A stretch of DNA of 64,000 bases from Raineyella sp034933565 (GCF_034933565.1 NZ_JAYFNG010000011.1:1-64000), one strand, 5' to 3'; positions 24,945 through 33,832 are shown, numbered from the stretch's first letter. The notes: generated by a model not told the origin, from the sequence alone. A program made the numbers and translations.

Positions 24945-25060
24945 GGCTCACGTCCTCAGGGTCGGGGGAACATTCGTGGCCATTCTGGTCGCTGAACGGT
25001 CCGCAATCCGGTATCCCCGCGGGAGTGTCGCCGCACCGGTCCGGCGCGACCGCGCCCTGT

Positions 25061-26260
25061 TCAGTCGAGCGGCTCGTCGGCACCGAGGCTGACCAGCATC
25101 GATTCCACCGCCAGCTGGGGCGCGACGTTGCCCTCGAGCGCCTCGCGGCAGGCCAGGATCGCGTCGATCCGGGCGATCGTACGGTCCGGGGTGGCCCGGG
25201 CCGCCTCCTCGGCGACCGCACCGGCGAGCTCGACGTTGACCAGGTCGGCCCCGGTGCCCAGCTGGACGCTCAGCACGTCGCGGTACCACGTGGTGAGCTC
25301 GGTCAGGGCGCGGTCGATCGCGTCGCGCTGGAGCCGCTTCACCCGCAGCCGCTGCTCGTCCTCGAGCTCCTTCAGGGCCGCTGCCGTGTTGCGGGGGCGG
25401 GCGCCGCGGGTCCCCACGCCGAGCGCCTGTTCCAGTGCGGCCCGCTCCCGCACCTCGATCTCGGCGGTCTGGTCGCCGGCCTCCGCCGCGGCGGCCTCGA
25501 CCAGCGTCGTCGCGGCCCGCAGGCAGGCGCCGAGGCTGCCGAGGTGGCTGGGGATGCGGAGCACGTCGCGGCGCCGCTGCCGGGCGGCCTCGTCGCGGGC
25601 CAGGTGCCGGGCCCGGCCGATGTGGCCCTGCGCGGCCCGGGCAGCGGCATCGGCGGTGGTCGGATCGATCCCGTCGCGACGCTCCAGCAGGGCGGCGACG
25701 TCGCGCACCCGGGGCGTGGCCAGGGTCAGCGCACGGGTGCGCGACCGGATCGTCGGGATGACGTCCTCGGGGGTGGGGGCGCAGAGGATCCACACCGTCG
25801 CCGGCGCCGGCTCCTCCACGCTCTTCAACAGCGCGTTGGCACCGGCCTCGGTGATCCGGTCGGCGTCCTCGACGATCATCACCTGCCAGCGCCCGACGGT
25901 GGGAGCCATCATCGACCGGCGGGCGTACTCCCGGACCTGGTCGACGCCGATGCTGAGCTTCTCGGTGCTGATCAGGGTCACGTCCGGATGCGCCCCGGAC
26001 AGCGACGTACGACAGGTACGGCAGACGCCGCAGCCCCCGTCGGGGCACTGCAGGCCAGCGGCGAAGGCGCGAGCGGCGTTGGAGCGGCCCGAGCCGGGCG
26101 GGCCGGTGACCAGCCAGGCATGGGTCATCGCGTGGGCGGCACCGACGACGGCGCGGCGCAGCACCTCGATGGCGGCCTGTTGGCCGACGAGATCGGCCCA
26201 CACCCCCTGGTCCGCCGCCGGAGTGGTGCGGCCGGTGGTCGCGTGCACGGAATCGGTCAC
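25061..26260 (-). CDS. holB: DNA polymerase III delta-prime subunit
   Basis: 399 residues. Part of the clamp loader that opens the beta clamp. The AAA+ P-loop region reads GPPGSGRS (53-60): the catalytic Lys is replaced by Arg, so ATP binding is doubtful, as is known for delta-prime in other bacteria. A four-Cys zinc site lies at residues 72, 77, 80 and 83. Later blocks (QVREYARRSMMAP, MIVEDADRITEAGANALLKSVEEP, IRSRTRALTL) are typical. The GTG start overlaps the tmk stop as GTGA; tmk-holB is a standard pair. Confidence 0.94.
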   Translation of the reverse strand: MTDSVHATTGRTTPAADQGVWADLVGQQAAIEVLRRAVVGAAHAMTHAWLVTGPPGSGRSNAARAFAAGLQCPDGGCGVCRTCRTSLSGAHPDVTLISTEKLSIGVDQVREYARRSMMAPTVGRWQVMIVEDADRITEAGANALLKSVEEPAPATVWILCAPTPEDVIPTIRSRTRALTLATPRVRDVAALLERRDGIDPTTADAAARAAQGHIGRARHLARDEAARQRRRDVLRIPSHLGSLGACLRAATTLVEAAAAEAGDQTAEIEVRERAALEQALGVGTRGARPRNTAAALKELEDEQRLRVKRLQRDAIDRALTELTTWYRDVLSVQLGTGADLVNVELAGAVAEEAARATPDRTIARIDAILACREALEGNVAPQLAVESMLVSLGADEPLD

Positions 26261-26910
26261 GAGGACAGTGTCCCGTGTTGCGCAGACATCCGGGTGAGCA
26301 GGGCGTCGACCGCCGCCGCGATCCGGGCGGCGATGTCCTCCCGGTCGTGCCGGGCCGGCAGGACGAGGTAGCGGTCCGGGTCGGCGGCGGCCAGCCCGAG
26401 GAACTGCTCCCGCACCCGGCGGTGGAAGTCGTCCCCGGCGCCCTCCAGCCGATCCTTCTCGACGATCCGGCCGACCGCCTCGCCCGGGTCGAGGTCGAGC
26501 AGCACGGTGAGGTCGGGATGCAGCCCGGTGGTGGCCCAGTCGGCGAGGCCGGCGACCTCGTCCATGTCGAGCACCCGGCCGGCGCCCTGGTAGGCCAGCA
26601 TCGAGTCGACGTAGCGGTCGCAGACCACCATCGCCCCGCGGGCGAGGGCGGGCCGGACCACCTCGGCCAGGTGTTGGGCCTTGTCCGCGGCGTAGAGCAG
26701 GGCCTCGGCGCGGGGGTCGAGATCACCCGTCGCCGGGTCCAGCAGCAGGTGGCGGATCACCGCCCCGGCTGCGGTGTCGCCCGGCTCGTGGGTCACCACG
26801 ACCTCGTACCCGTGGTCGGTCAGGTGGCGGGCCAACAGGCCGCCCTGGGTGGTCTTGCCGACCCCGTCGCCCCCTTCGAGGACGAGGAACAGACCGCGGG
26901 CCTCACTCAT
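26257..26910 (-). CDS. tmk: Thymidylate kinase
   Basis: 217 residues. It phosphorylates dTMP to dTDP. The P-loop LEGGDGVGKTT (11-21), the DRYVDSMLAYQG block with the conserved DRY, and the LDPGEAVGRI segment are present. The ATG at 26910 overlaps the upstream CYTH/CHAD-like gene by 8 bp; longer in-frame sequence upstream is low-complexity and belongs to that gene in another frame. Confidence 0.95.
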   Translation of the reverse strand: MSEARGLFLVLEGGDGVGKTTQGGLLARHLTDHGYEVVVTHEPGDTAAGAVIRHLLLDPATGDLDPRAEALLYAADKAQHLAEVVRPALARGAMVVCDRYVDSMLAYQGAGRVLDMDEVAGLADWATTGLHPDLTVLLDLDPGEAVGRIVEKDRLEGAGDDFHRRVREQFLGLAAADPDRYLVLPARHDREDIAARIAAAVDALLTRMSAQHGTLSS

Positions 26911-28540
26911 CGGCGGTCCCGCCCCCGTCGGTCCCGGCCGGCGATGTGCCGGGCTCAGGGTTGTCCTCGGCTGTACCGGTCGCGGGTGCGTCCTCGGCTG
27001 TACCGGTCCCGGGCGTGCCCTCGGCTGCACCGGGTTCAGATGCGCCGGGCTCGGACATGTTCGCCTCGGCCGCACCGGGCTCGGACGTACGCGCCTCCGC
27101 CGCACCGGGCCCGGACATGTCGACGTCGCCCGCACCGAGGCGGTCCAACAGCTCGGCGCCGGCACGCCGGAGCTTGCGGCCGGCCTTGTGCCAGTGCTCG
27201 ACGAACCCGGTCCGGGCAGCCGTACGGCTCTCGGCCAGATCGGCGTACTGCCGGCCGATGCCGAAGGCCTGCTCGACGGAGGCGCCCTCCAGGGAGGCGC
27301 GCAGCGCCTCGAGCTCCTCGTTGTCGCAGCCGACCAGTTCGTCGTAGAGGTCACGGGCCCGGTCGCGCAGCTTCCTGGCCTGCTTGGGGGCCAGCAACGA
27401 GGCCACCTCGGCGGTGGAGACGAGCCGGTCCGCGGCGAGGGCCGCGGCGTGCCAGCCGGAGTCGTCCGCGACCTGGGGCGCCGCCTCGCCGGTGGCCAGC
27501 ATCACGCGAGTGGCGCCGGCGACCATCTCGGCGATCTCCTCGCGCGCCGGTCGACGACCGATCCCTTCGGCGAGGGTGGGCCGGCCCAGGGCGCTGGTCC
27601 ACTCGAAGATCCCCAAATAGTCGTCGCCGTTGAGCAGCTCCTGCTGGTCCTCGCCGAAGGCACCGTCGAGCCGGTCCGCCGCGGCCCCCAGAGCGGCCAC
27701 CAGGTCGTCCAGGTCCCCGGCCGGCAGCACCGGGGCGAGCACCGGCAGCTCGGCGGCGAAGGCCCGCAGGCCGCGGACCAGCGGCTGCACCTTGCGGGTG
27801 CGCCCGGACCGTACGTTCAGATCGGCCAGCAGCACCTGACGGGTGCCCTGGGCGACGAACCGCGCGACGATGTCCGCCATCGAGGCGTCGGCACCGACGG
27901 CTCCCTCGGCGGCGAGGTCGACCGGCCCGACGGCCGCGGGGTCCTCACCGGCCACCTCCTCGATCAGCACCCGGAGCCGGTCGGGCAGGCAGAGGTGGCG
28001 GTCCACCCGCACCGCCCCGACACCGTGCAGGGCCTCGTCGAGCCAGTCGACCTGTTCGCGCGACATCGAGCCGGTGTCGATGTCGACCTCCCGGTAGCGG
28101 GTGACCAGGGTGCCGTCGCGCCGTACGGCGAACACGTCGTCGATCAGCGATCCGACCGGTTCCCGTTCGGCGGTCCGGATCAGGTAGGTGGTCCGGGTGC
28201 GGTGCTGGGTGCCGACCGGCACCAGCCCGGCGTGTCGCAGGAACGGTGCGAGCAGGGTGCGGATCCGCTCCGGCACCTCCCCGGAGGTCATCGCCTCGAC
28301 GTACTCGGCGGACAGCTGGGGGGCCCAGCCGGGGGCGGCCATCAGCCACTCCCCCACCCCGTCGGTCGCGCGGTGGGCCAGCACGATGCCGGCCCGCAGC
28401 AGCCGCCGATCCGCCGTGTCGAGCACGGTGAGGTCGCAGACGGCGGGCCTGGGGCTGACCAGCGCAGGGTTGCCCAGATCGACATCGGGGTTCGCGAAGC
28501 GCGGCGCGGCGGCCAGGTCACGCATCTCGTAGCGACGCAC
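26903..28540 (-). CDS. CYTH/CHAD-like protein
   Basis: 545 residues from a GTG at 28540 preceded by AAAGGCAG. The N-terminal half has a RYREVDIDTGSM segment resembling the Glu/Arg/Lys-rich tunnel of CYTH (triphosphate-binding) domains, and the middle has an RSGRTRKVQPLVRGLRAFAAEL helix resembling the VRxxRRLRAxLxxF signature of CHAD domains, which bind polyphosphate. Both matches are weak, so the family is uncertain. The last ~70 residues are Glu/Ala/Gly/Pro repeats (SEPGAAEA, GTAEDAPATGTAED) and look disordered. It lies between topA and tmk on the same strand. If the call is right, it would act on or bind polyphosphate. Confidence 0.6.
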   Translation of the reverse strand: MRRYEMRDLAAAPRFANPDVDLGNPALVSPRPAVCDLTVLDTADRRLLRAGIVLAHRATDGVGEWLMAAPGWAPQLSAEYVEAMTSGEVPERIRTLLAPFLRHAGLVPVGTQHRTRTTYLIRTAEREPVGSLIDDVFAVRRDGTLVTRYREVDIDTGSMSREQVDWLDEALHGVGAVRVDRHLCLPDRLRVLIEEVAGEDPAAVGPVDLAAEGAVGADASMADIVARFVAQGTRQVLLADLNVRSGRTRKVQPLVRGLRAFAAELPVLAPVLPAGDLDDLVAALGAAADRLDGAFGEDQQELLNGDDYLGIFEWTSALGRPTLAEGIGRRPAREEIAEMVAGATRVMLATGEAAPQVADDSGWHAAALAADRLVSTAEVASLLAPKQARKLRDRARDLYDELVGCDNEELEALRASLEGASVEQAFGIGRQYADLAESRTAARTGFVEHWHKAGRKLRRAGAELLDRLGAGDVDMSGPGAAEARTSEPGAAEANMSEPGASEPGAAEGTPGTGTAEDAPATGTAEDNPEPGTSPAGTDGGGTADE

Positions 28541-28727
28541 GGTGCTGCCTTTCAGGCTCGGACGGGATCGTTCATTATTGCACCGCCCGGGGGCCGCCCC
28601 GGGGATGTCGGCACCGCCCTGGACCGCCCGGGACCGCCCGGAGAATATCGGCCCCTCCGCTCCGTGCCAGCTCCGCCGCCGCCCCCGCAACGCCGATCCC
28701 CGCTCCGACGCGGGTCCCGGCCGTGCC

Positions 28728-31520
28728 CTACTCGCCGGCAGCCCGCTTCGTGGCGGTCTTCCGGGGAGCGGCCTTCTTCGTCGCCTTCGTAGCCGTCGCG
28801 GCCTTCGTGGTCGTCGAAGCGGCGGCCTTCTTCGTTGTTGCCGCCTTCTTCGCGGTCGACTTCTTCGCCGTCGACTTCTTCGCGGCGGTCTTCCGCGTCG
28901 AGGGGCCCTTGGCCCGCTTCTCGGCGAGCAGCTCGGCGCCCCGCTCCGGGGTCAGCGATTCCAGGACGTCGGTCCTGCGCAGCGTCGCGTTGGTCTCGCC
29001 GTCGGTGACGTACGCCCCGAACCGGCCGTCCTTGACCACCATCGGCTTGCCGGAGACCGGGTCGGGGCCCAGCTCCTTGAGCGGCGGCTTGGCCGCGGCC
29101 CGGCCACGCTGCTTGGGCTGGGCGTAGATCGCCTCGGCCTCGGCCAGCGTGATGGTGAAGATCTGGTCCTCCGACCCCAGCGAGCGGGAATCGGTGCCCT
29201 TCTTCAGGTACGGGCCGTAGCGGCCGTTCTGCGCGGTGATCTGCGTGCCGTCCTCGGCGGTGCCGACCGTACGCGGCAGGGAGAGCAGCTTGAGCGCATC
29301 GTCGAGGGTGACCGTCTGCAGGTCCATCGAGGCGAACAGCGAGGCGGTCCGCGGCTTGGCGCCCTTGGCGGCGTCCTCGGGCAGCACCTCGGTGACGTAC
29401 GGGCCGAACCGGCCGGCCTTCGCCACGATCGGGTGCCCCGACCCGGCGTCCAGGCCCAGGGCCCGCTCCTCGCCCATCGGGCGCGACAGCAGGTCACGGG
29501 CCACCTCGACGGTCAGCTCGTCGGGCGGCAGCTCGTCGGCGACGTTCGCCCGCTTCTCGGTGGCGACCTCCTCCACGTACGTGCCGTAGCGACCGACGCG
29601 CACCACGATGCCGGAGTCCATGTCGCCGACCGGGAAGGTCGACAGCGCCCGGGCGTCGATGTCGCCGAGCTGGTTGACCAGATCGTGCAGGCCGGCGTGG
29701 TCGAGGTGGTCGGAGCCCGGCTGACCGCCCCAGTAGAAGTCGTTCAGCACCTGGAGCCGCTCGGCCTCGCCGCTGGCGATCTTGTCGAGGTCCTGCTCCA
29801 TCTCGGCGGTGAAGGCGTAGTCGACCAGCTTGGTGAAGTGCTCCTCCAGCAGCCGGGTGACGGCGAAGGCGAGCCAGGTCGGCACCAGGGCGGTGCCCTT
29901 CTTGAACACGTAGTCGCGGCTGGTGATGGTCCGGATGATCGACGCGTACGTCGACGGCCGGCCGATCTCGAGCTCCTCGAGCTTGGCGACCAGCGACGGC
30001 TCGGTGTAGCGGGCCGGCGGCTTCGTCTCGTGGCCCTGGGCCTCGATCCGGGCGACGTCGACCGACCGGCCCTCGGCCAGCTGCGGCAGCCGGCGCTGGG
30101 AGTCGTCGGCCATCCCGTCGTCGACCGACTCGACGTAGGCCTTGAGGAAGCCGGGGAAGGTGATGGTGCGGCCGCGGGCGACGAAGGTGCAGGCCTCCCC
30201 GGTGGTCGCGGTCGACCCCAGGGTGATCGCCACCGACTCGCCGCGGGCGTCGGTCATCTGGGAGGCGACGGTGCGCATCCAGACCAGCTCGTAGAGCCGG
30301 AACCGGTCACCCGACAGCCCGGTCTCCCGTGGCGTACGGAAGGTCGACCCGGCCGGGCGGATGGCCTCGTGCGCCTCCTGGGCATTCTTCACCTTGGAGG
30401 TGTAGAGCCGCGGCTTCGCCGGCACGTAGTCGGGGCCGTAGAGCTTGGTGGCCTGGGCCCGGGCGGCCCGGATCGCCTCGCCGGACAGCTCGACGGAGTC
30501 GGTACGCATGTAGGTGATGAAGCCACCCTCGTACAGCTCCTGGGCGACCGACATGGTCCGCTGGGAGGTGAAGCCGAGCTTGCGACCGGCCTCCTGCTGC
30601 AGCGTGGTGGTGCGGAACGGGGCGTACGGGTGGCGGACGTACGGCTTGGCCTCGACCGAGACGACCCGCATCGGGGTCGACTCCAGACCGGCGGCCAGCG
30701 CCCGGGCGCGGGTCTCGTCGAGGTGGACGAGCGGCTCGGCGGCCTGCCGGCCCTTGGCGGTGGGCTGCTGGAGGGTGCCGTGGGAGTCGAAGTCGCGGCC
30801 CTGGGCGACCCGCCGACCGTCGACCGTGGTGAGTCGGGCCGGGAACGTCTGCGGTGCGGCGTCGGCGCCGGCGTCCAGGGTGGCCTCGAGGTCCCAGTAG
30901 CCGGCGGAGCCGAAGGCGATCCGCTCCCGCTCCCGGTCGACGACCAGCCGGGTGGCGACCGACTGCACCCGGCCCGCCGACAGCCGCGGCATGACCTTCT
31001 TCCACAGCACCGGGGAGACCTCGTAGCCGTACAGGCGGTCGAGGATGCGACGGGTCTCCTGGGCGTCGACCAGATCGGTGTCGATGTCGCGCGGGTGGGA
31101 GACGGCGTCCTTGATGGCGTCCTCGGTGATCTCGTGGAACACCATCCGGCGGACCGGCACCTTGGGCCGGAGCTCCTGCTGCAGGTGCCAGGCGATCGCC
31201 TCGCCCTCGCGGTCACCGTCGGTGGCGAGGTAGACGTCCTTGGCGCCCTTGAGTGCTTCCTTCAGCCCGCGCAGGGTCGCCTTCTTGTCGGCCGCGACGA
31301 CGTAGAGCGGGACGAAGCCGCCCTCGATGTCGACACCGGTGCGGGCCCACTTCTCGCCCTTGTACTTGGCGGGGACCTCGGCGGCACCGGTGGGCAGGTC
31401 ACGGATGTGCCCGCGGCTGGACTCGACGACGTAGCCCGGCCCCAGGTATCCCTGGATCTTGGTGGCCTTGGTCGGTGATTCCACGATCACCAGGCTGTGC
31501 CCCAGTTCCTGACCCGCCAC
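28728..31520 (-). CDS. topA: DNA topoisomerase I
   Basis: 930 residues from a GTG with a GGGAGAGG ribosome site. It relaxes negative supercoils. The Toprim domain (VIVESPTKATKIQGYLG; DGDREGEAIAWH) is followed by the catalytic Tyr337 in FITYMRTDS. The C-terminal half has four GRYG/GRFG topo-C repeats (GRYGTYVEE, GRFGPYVTE, GRYGPYLKKG, GRFGAYVTDG) instead of zinc fingers, as in mycobacteria, then a ~60-residue Lys/Ala/Thr tail that binds DNA and helps processivity in actinobacterial enzymes. The 187-bp gap downstream shows nothing recognisable. Confidence 0.97.
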   Translation of the reverse strand: MAGQELGHSLVIVESPTKATKIQGYLGPGYVVESSRGHIRDLPTGAAEVPAKYKGEKWARTGVDIEGGFVPLYVVAADKKATLRGLKEALKGAKDVYLATDGDREGEAIAWHLQQELRPKVPVRRMVFHEITEDAIKDAVSHPRDIDTDLVDAQETRRILDRLYGYEVSPVLWKKVMPRLSAGRVQSVATRLVVDRERERIAFGSAGYWDLEATLDAGADAAPQTFPARLTTVDGRRVAQGRDFDSHGTLQQPTAKGRQAAEPLVHLDETRARALAAGLESTPMRVVSVEAKPYVRHPYAPFRTTTLQQEAGRKLGFTSQRTMSVAQELYEGGFITYMRTDSVELSGEAIRAARAQATKLYGPDYVPAKPRLYTSKVKNAQEAHEAIRPAGSTFRTPRETGLSGDRFRLYELVWMRTVASQMTDARGESVAITLGSTATTGEACTFVARGRTITFPGFLKAYVESVDDGMADDSQRRLPQLAEGRSVDVARIEAQGHETKPPARYTEPSLVAKLEELEIGRPSTYASIIRTITSRDYVFKKGTALVPTWLAFAVTRLLEEHFTKLVDYAFTAEMEQDLDKIASGEAERLQVLNDFYWGGQPGSDHLDHAGLHDLVNQLGDIDARALSTFPVGDMDSGIVVRVGRYGTYVEEVATEKRANVADELPPDELTVEVARDLLSRPMGEERALGLDAGSGHPIVAKAGRFGPYVTEVLPEDAAKGAKPRTASLFASMDLQTVTLDDALKLLSLPRTVGTAEDGTQITAQNGRYGPYLKKGTDSRSLGSEDQIFTITLAEAEAIYAQPKQRGRAAAKPPLKELGPDPVSGKPMVVKDGRFGAYVTDGETNATLRRTDVLESLTPERGAELLAEKRAKGPSTRKTAAKKSTAKKSTAKKAATTKKAAASTTTKAATATKATKKAAPRKTATKRAAGE

Positions 31521-31949
31521 GGTTACCTCTCCCTGTTGTGCCTCCGGCCCGTCCCGGATCCGGCCGACTGCGCGCCATCATGGCCGAGTCCGGACCGGCG
31601 GCGATAGTGCGTCCGACGACGTGGCACACGATAGCCCACACCTCCAGCACCGTTCATCGCGGCGAAACGGCCCCCGAGCCGCCGAGATCCATGCGTCGGG
31701 TCGCCGCGGCCCCCAGCAGCAGCCGCCGGGGCCACGTGCGGAGCCGCCCGGGCCACGTCCTGAGCCGCCGGGCCCCGTCGCGACGTGGTGTCCGGGAGAT
31801 CACAGCAAGTTGAGCGTACCTGACTCAACTTTTACGAAATCCTGGAATAGCCGTCCGGACCGGCGGCGTTGTACTCATCGATGGTGGCCGAACAGGCAGG
31901 CGGCGACCATCAGGCTCTGTTGTTCCACTGCCACAGGAGATGCACGATC
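31521..31949. other. Divergent promoter region topA/hsp20
   Basis: This 429-bp region has no credible gene. The left half is GC-rich and should carry the topA promoter; the right end has a clear palindromic operator and promoter-like elements for hsp20, annotated separately. Confidence 0.7.
31807..31838 (+). promoter_or_regulatory. HAIR-like (HspR) operator overlapping a promoter
   Basis: A perfect 8-bp inverted repeat, AAGTTGAG-N9-CTCAACTT (31807-31831). The known HspR operator HAIR is CTTGAGT-N7-ACTCAAG, which gives the same TTGAG-N9-CTCAA core. A plausible -35 TTGAGC (31810-31815) lies 17 bp from a -10-like TACGAA (31833-31838), so a bound repressor would cover the promoter. It is about 110 bp upstream of hsp20. 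Confidence 0.7.
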
Positions 31950-32378
31950 ATGGCTCGTACCTTCGACCCGTTCCGCGACGTCGACCAGCTGTTCACCCAG
32001 GCGCTGCGTACGCCCGCCTCGACCGCGATGCCGATGGACCTCTACCGCGAGGGCGACAACTACTTCGTCAGGATCGACCTACCGGGTGTCGACCCGGCCA
32101 CCATCGACGTCGACCTCGACGACTCCACCCTGACCATCCGCGCCGAGCGCAAGCCGCAGGCCGGCGAGAGCGTCCAGTGGCTCAGCCGTGAGCGTCCGGT
32201 CGGCACGTTCGCCCGCCAGCTCACCCTCGGCAAGGGCGTGGCCGCCGAGAGCATCGACGCCGAGTACACCGACGGGGTGCTGATCCTGACCATCCCGGTG
32301 GCCGAGGCCGCCAAGCCGCGCAAGATCGCCGTCGCCCACAAGACCGACAGCCAGCTCGAGGGCAACGTCGAGGGCTGA
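31950..32378 (+). CDS. Small heat shock protein (Hsp20 family)
   Basis: 142 residues from an ATG with an AGGAGA ribosome site. The alpha-crystallin domain spans about residues 30-130: MDLYREGDNYFVRIDLPGVDP, the IDVDLDDSTLTIRAER strand pair, and the terminal GVLILTIPVAE with the family G-x-L motif. Hsp20 proteins form oligomers that hold unfolding proteins for refolding by other chaperones. Control by HspR through the upstream palindrome is an inference; no hspR gene is in this window. A longer TTG-started frame from 31869 is rejected because it has no ribosome site. Confidence 0.93.
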   Translation: MARTFDPFRDVDQLFTQALRTPASTAMPMDLYREGDNYFVRIDLPGVDPATIDVDLDDSTLTIRAERKPQAGESVQWLSRERPVGTFARQLTLGKGVAAESIDAEYTDGVLILTIPVAEAAKPRKIAVAHKTDSQLEGNVEG

Positions 32379-32408
32379 GCCCTGCCCCTACCACCCAGAA
32401 CCGGGTCC

Positions 32409-32448
32409 CACCGCCCAGGCCTGGGCCTCACCGCCCGGGCCTGAGGCC
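32409..32448. repeat. 20-bp tandem duplication after hsp20
   Basis: Units at 32409-32428 and 32429-32448 share CACCGCCC and GGCCTG with three differences. They lie between the hsp20 stop and the long hairpin. Confidence 0.6.
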
Positions 32449-32459
32449 CACCACGTGAC

Positions 32460-32506
32460 CGATCCCCTCGGTGACGTACGCCGGTCGTACGTCACCGAGG
32501 GGATCG
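32460..32506. terminator. 21-bp perfect hairpin between convergent genes
   Basis: Arms 32460-32480 and 32486-32506 are perfect complements around a 5-nt CCGGT loop. The right arm includes the stop codon (32492-32494) and last codons of the GT87 gene. It probably ends transcription from both sides. Confidence 0.8.
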
Positions 32507-33730
32507 TCGTGTCGGCGGGGCCGCCGCGCCGACCGGGGCCCGGTGTCGCCGCGGCAGATGCCGGAAGCCGGCCAGCATCGAGGCGACCAGCAGCACCAGC
32601 CCGAGCACCGGGGTGATCGCGCTGAAGATCGCCTCCGGGCGGGTGTAGCCGAGCTCGAGCATCCCGCCGCCCGGCAGGACCCGGTACGGGGCGATCCACA
32701 CCCAGAGCACGAAGAGCGCTCCGGCGAAGCCGACCGGTCGCGTCGAGTGGTGCGTCGCCAGGGCCACCGCCAGCGGCACGATCCAGACGAAGTGATGGGT
32801 CCACGACACCGGTGACGCCAGCGCGGTGGAGACGCCGATGACCGCGACGGCCGGGGCCTCCTGACCCCGTCGGAGCAGCGCCCAGGCTGCGGTGAGGCCC
32901 ACCACGATGGTGAGGACCGACAGCAGCGTGCCCACCTCGGAGGCCAGCGACGACAGCTTGAACAGCCGCAGGGCCGCGCCCTGGAAGGACTGGTTGTCGA
33001 TGTAGACCGGGTCGGACTCGAAGCCGACCGATCGGGTGACGAGCAGCCGGTGCCAGTAGAAGATCGACAGCTGCGGGTAGGCGATGAACCCGATCAGGGT
33101 GAACACCGCGGCACTCACGGCGGCGGTGATCGCCTGCTTCCAGCGGCGGTTGATCAGCAGGTGGACGATGAACAGCCCGGGGGTGAGTTTGATCGCGGTC
33201 ATCAGCCCGACCATCCAGCCGTCCGGGATCGGCAGCAGCTTGCGGCCGAACAGCCGCGGCCCGGGGACCAGGTCGAGGACCACCAGGCAGGTCAGGATCA
33301 GCTCGATCTGGCCCAGCTCGGTGCCCAGGGTGACCGGGGCGGCGGTGGCGATGCAGGCGGCGGCCACCACGCTGGCGCGCCAGCTGCGCAGCCCGGAGCG
33401 GTGCACGATGGCGATGATGCCGACCCAGCCGGCGACCGCCCACAGCAGTTTCCAGACGATCACCGGGCCGAGGGTGAAGGGCAGGAAGAGCAGCGCGGCG
33501 ACCGGCGGATAGACGAACGCGTCGGGGCCGGAGCGGTAGAGCTCGCCGCCCTGCAGCGCGGTCCGGGCGCCCGCCACATAGATGTCGAAGTCGGCCATCC
33601 CGCCGTGCGGCCAGCCGCCCTGGAACAGCAGCGGGACGAACCAGGACACCAGCCCGGCGAGGAGCGGCAGGGCCACCTTCGCCGTCCGGTCGATCCAGAA
33701 GCCTCGAGAGGGCGCAGGTCGATCATCCAC
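32492..33730 (-). CDS. Polyprenol-phosphate-mannose-dependent mannosyltransferase (GT87)
   Basis: 412 residues with about ten transmembrane helices. GT-C family proteins of the DUF2029/GT87 type use decaprenyl- or polyprenyl-phosphate sugars to extend lipoglycans outside the membrane (PimE and related enzymes in mycobacteria). The first extracytoplasmic loop has an acidic DFDIYVAGA motif, where the family has its catalytic Asp. A GQIELILT block and a SPVSWTHHFVWIVPLA block are also family-typical. The sugar and acceptor are not determined by the sequence. The last codons overlap the 21-bp hairpin. Confidence 0.85.
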   Translation of the reverse strand: MDDRPAPSRGFWIDRTAKVALPLLAGLVSWFVPLLFQGGWPHGGMADFDIYVAGARTALQGGELYRSGPDAFVYPPVAALLFLPFTLGPVIVWKLLWAVAGWVGIIAIVHRSGLRSWRASVVAAACIATAAPVTLGTELGQIELILTCLVVLDLVPGPRLFGRKLLPIPDGWMVGLMTAIKLTPGLFIVHLLINRRWKQAITAAVSAAVFTLIGFIAYPQLSIFYWHRLLVTRSVGFESDPVYIDNQSFQGAALRLFKLSSLASEVGTLLSVLTIVVGLTAAWALLRRGQEAPAVAVIGVSTALASPVSWTHHFVWIVPLAVALATHHSTRPVGFAGALFVLWVWIAPYRVLPGGGMLELGYTRPEAIFSAITPVLGLVLLVASMLAGFRHLPRRHRAPVGAAAPPTRRSPR

Positions 33731-33790
33731 GCCGTCATCCTGTCACCCGTCCGGCGGCGGACCCGGATCGTGTCACCCGGGCGCCGGACA

Positions 33791-33832
33791 GCCGGTCAGA
33801 AGCCGTGGCGGGCCGGTCAGAAGCCGTGGCGG
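33791..33832. repeat. 21-bp tandem duplication across a stop codon
   Basis: Two identical 21-bp units beginning GCCGGTCAGAAGCCGTGGC (33791-33811 and 33812-33832) each encode the same last codons plus stop (RHGF then stop) of the S4 protein. The second copy holds the active stop at 33817-33819. Confidence 0.9.

Noticed and set aside
28542..31478. A 978-residue open frame opposite topA
   Set aside because: It is a GC-rich antisense shadow of topA: residues are mostly Gly, Arg, Leu, Val and Asp with no family pattern, while the minus strand has complete topoisomerase motifs.
31869..31949. Longer N-terminus for Hsp20 from a TTG codon
   Set aside because: No ribosome site for the TTG, and the extra residues (with several Cys and His) are not like the family; the ATG at 31950 has AGGAGA.
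32460..32506. Long hairpin as an insertion-sequence end or REP element
   Set aside because: No transposase remnant, no flanking target duplication, and its arm is part of a gene end between convergent genes; a terminator explains it better.
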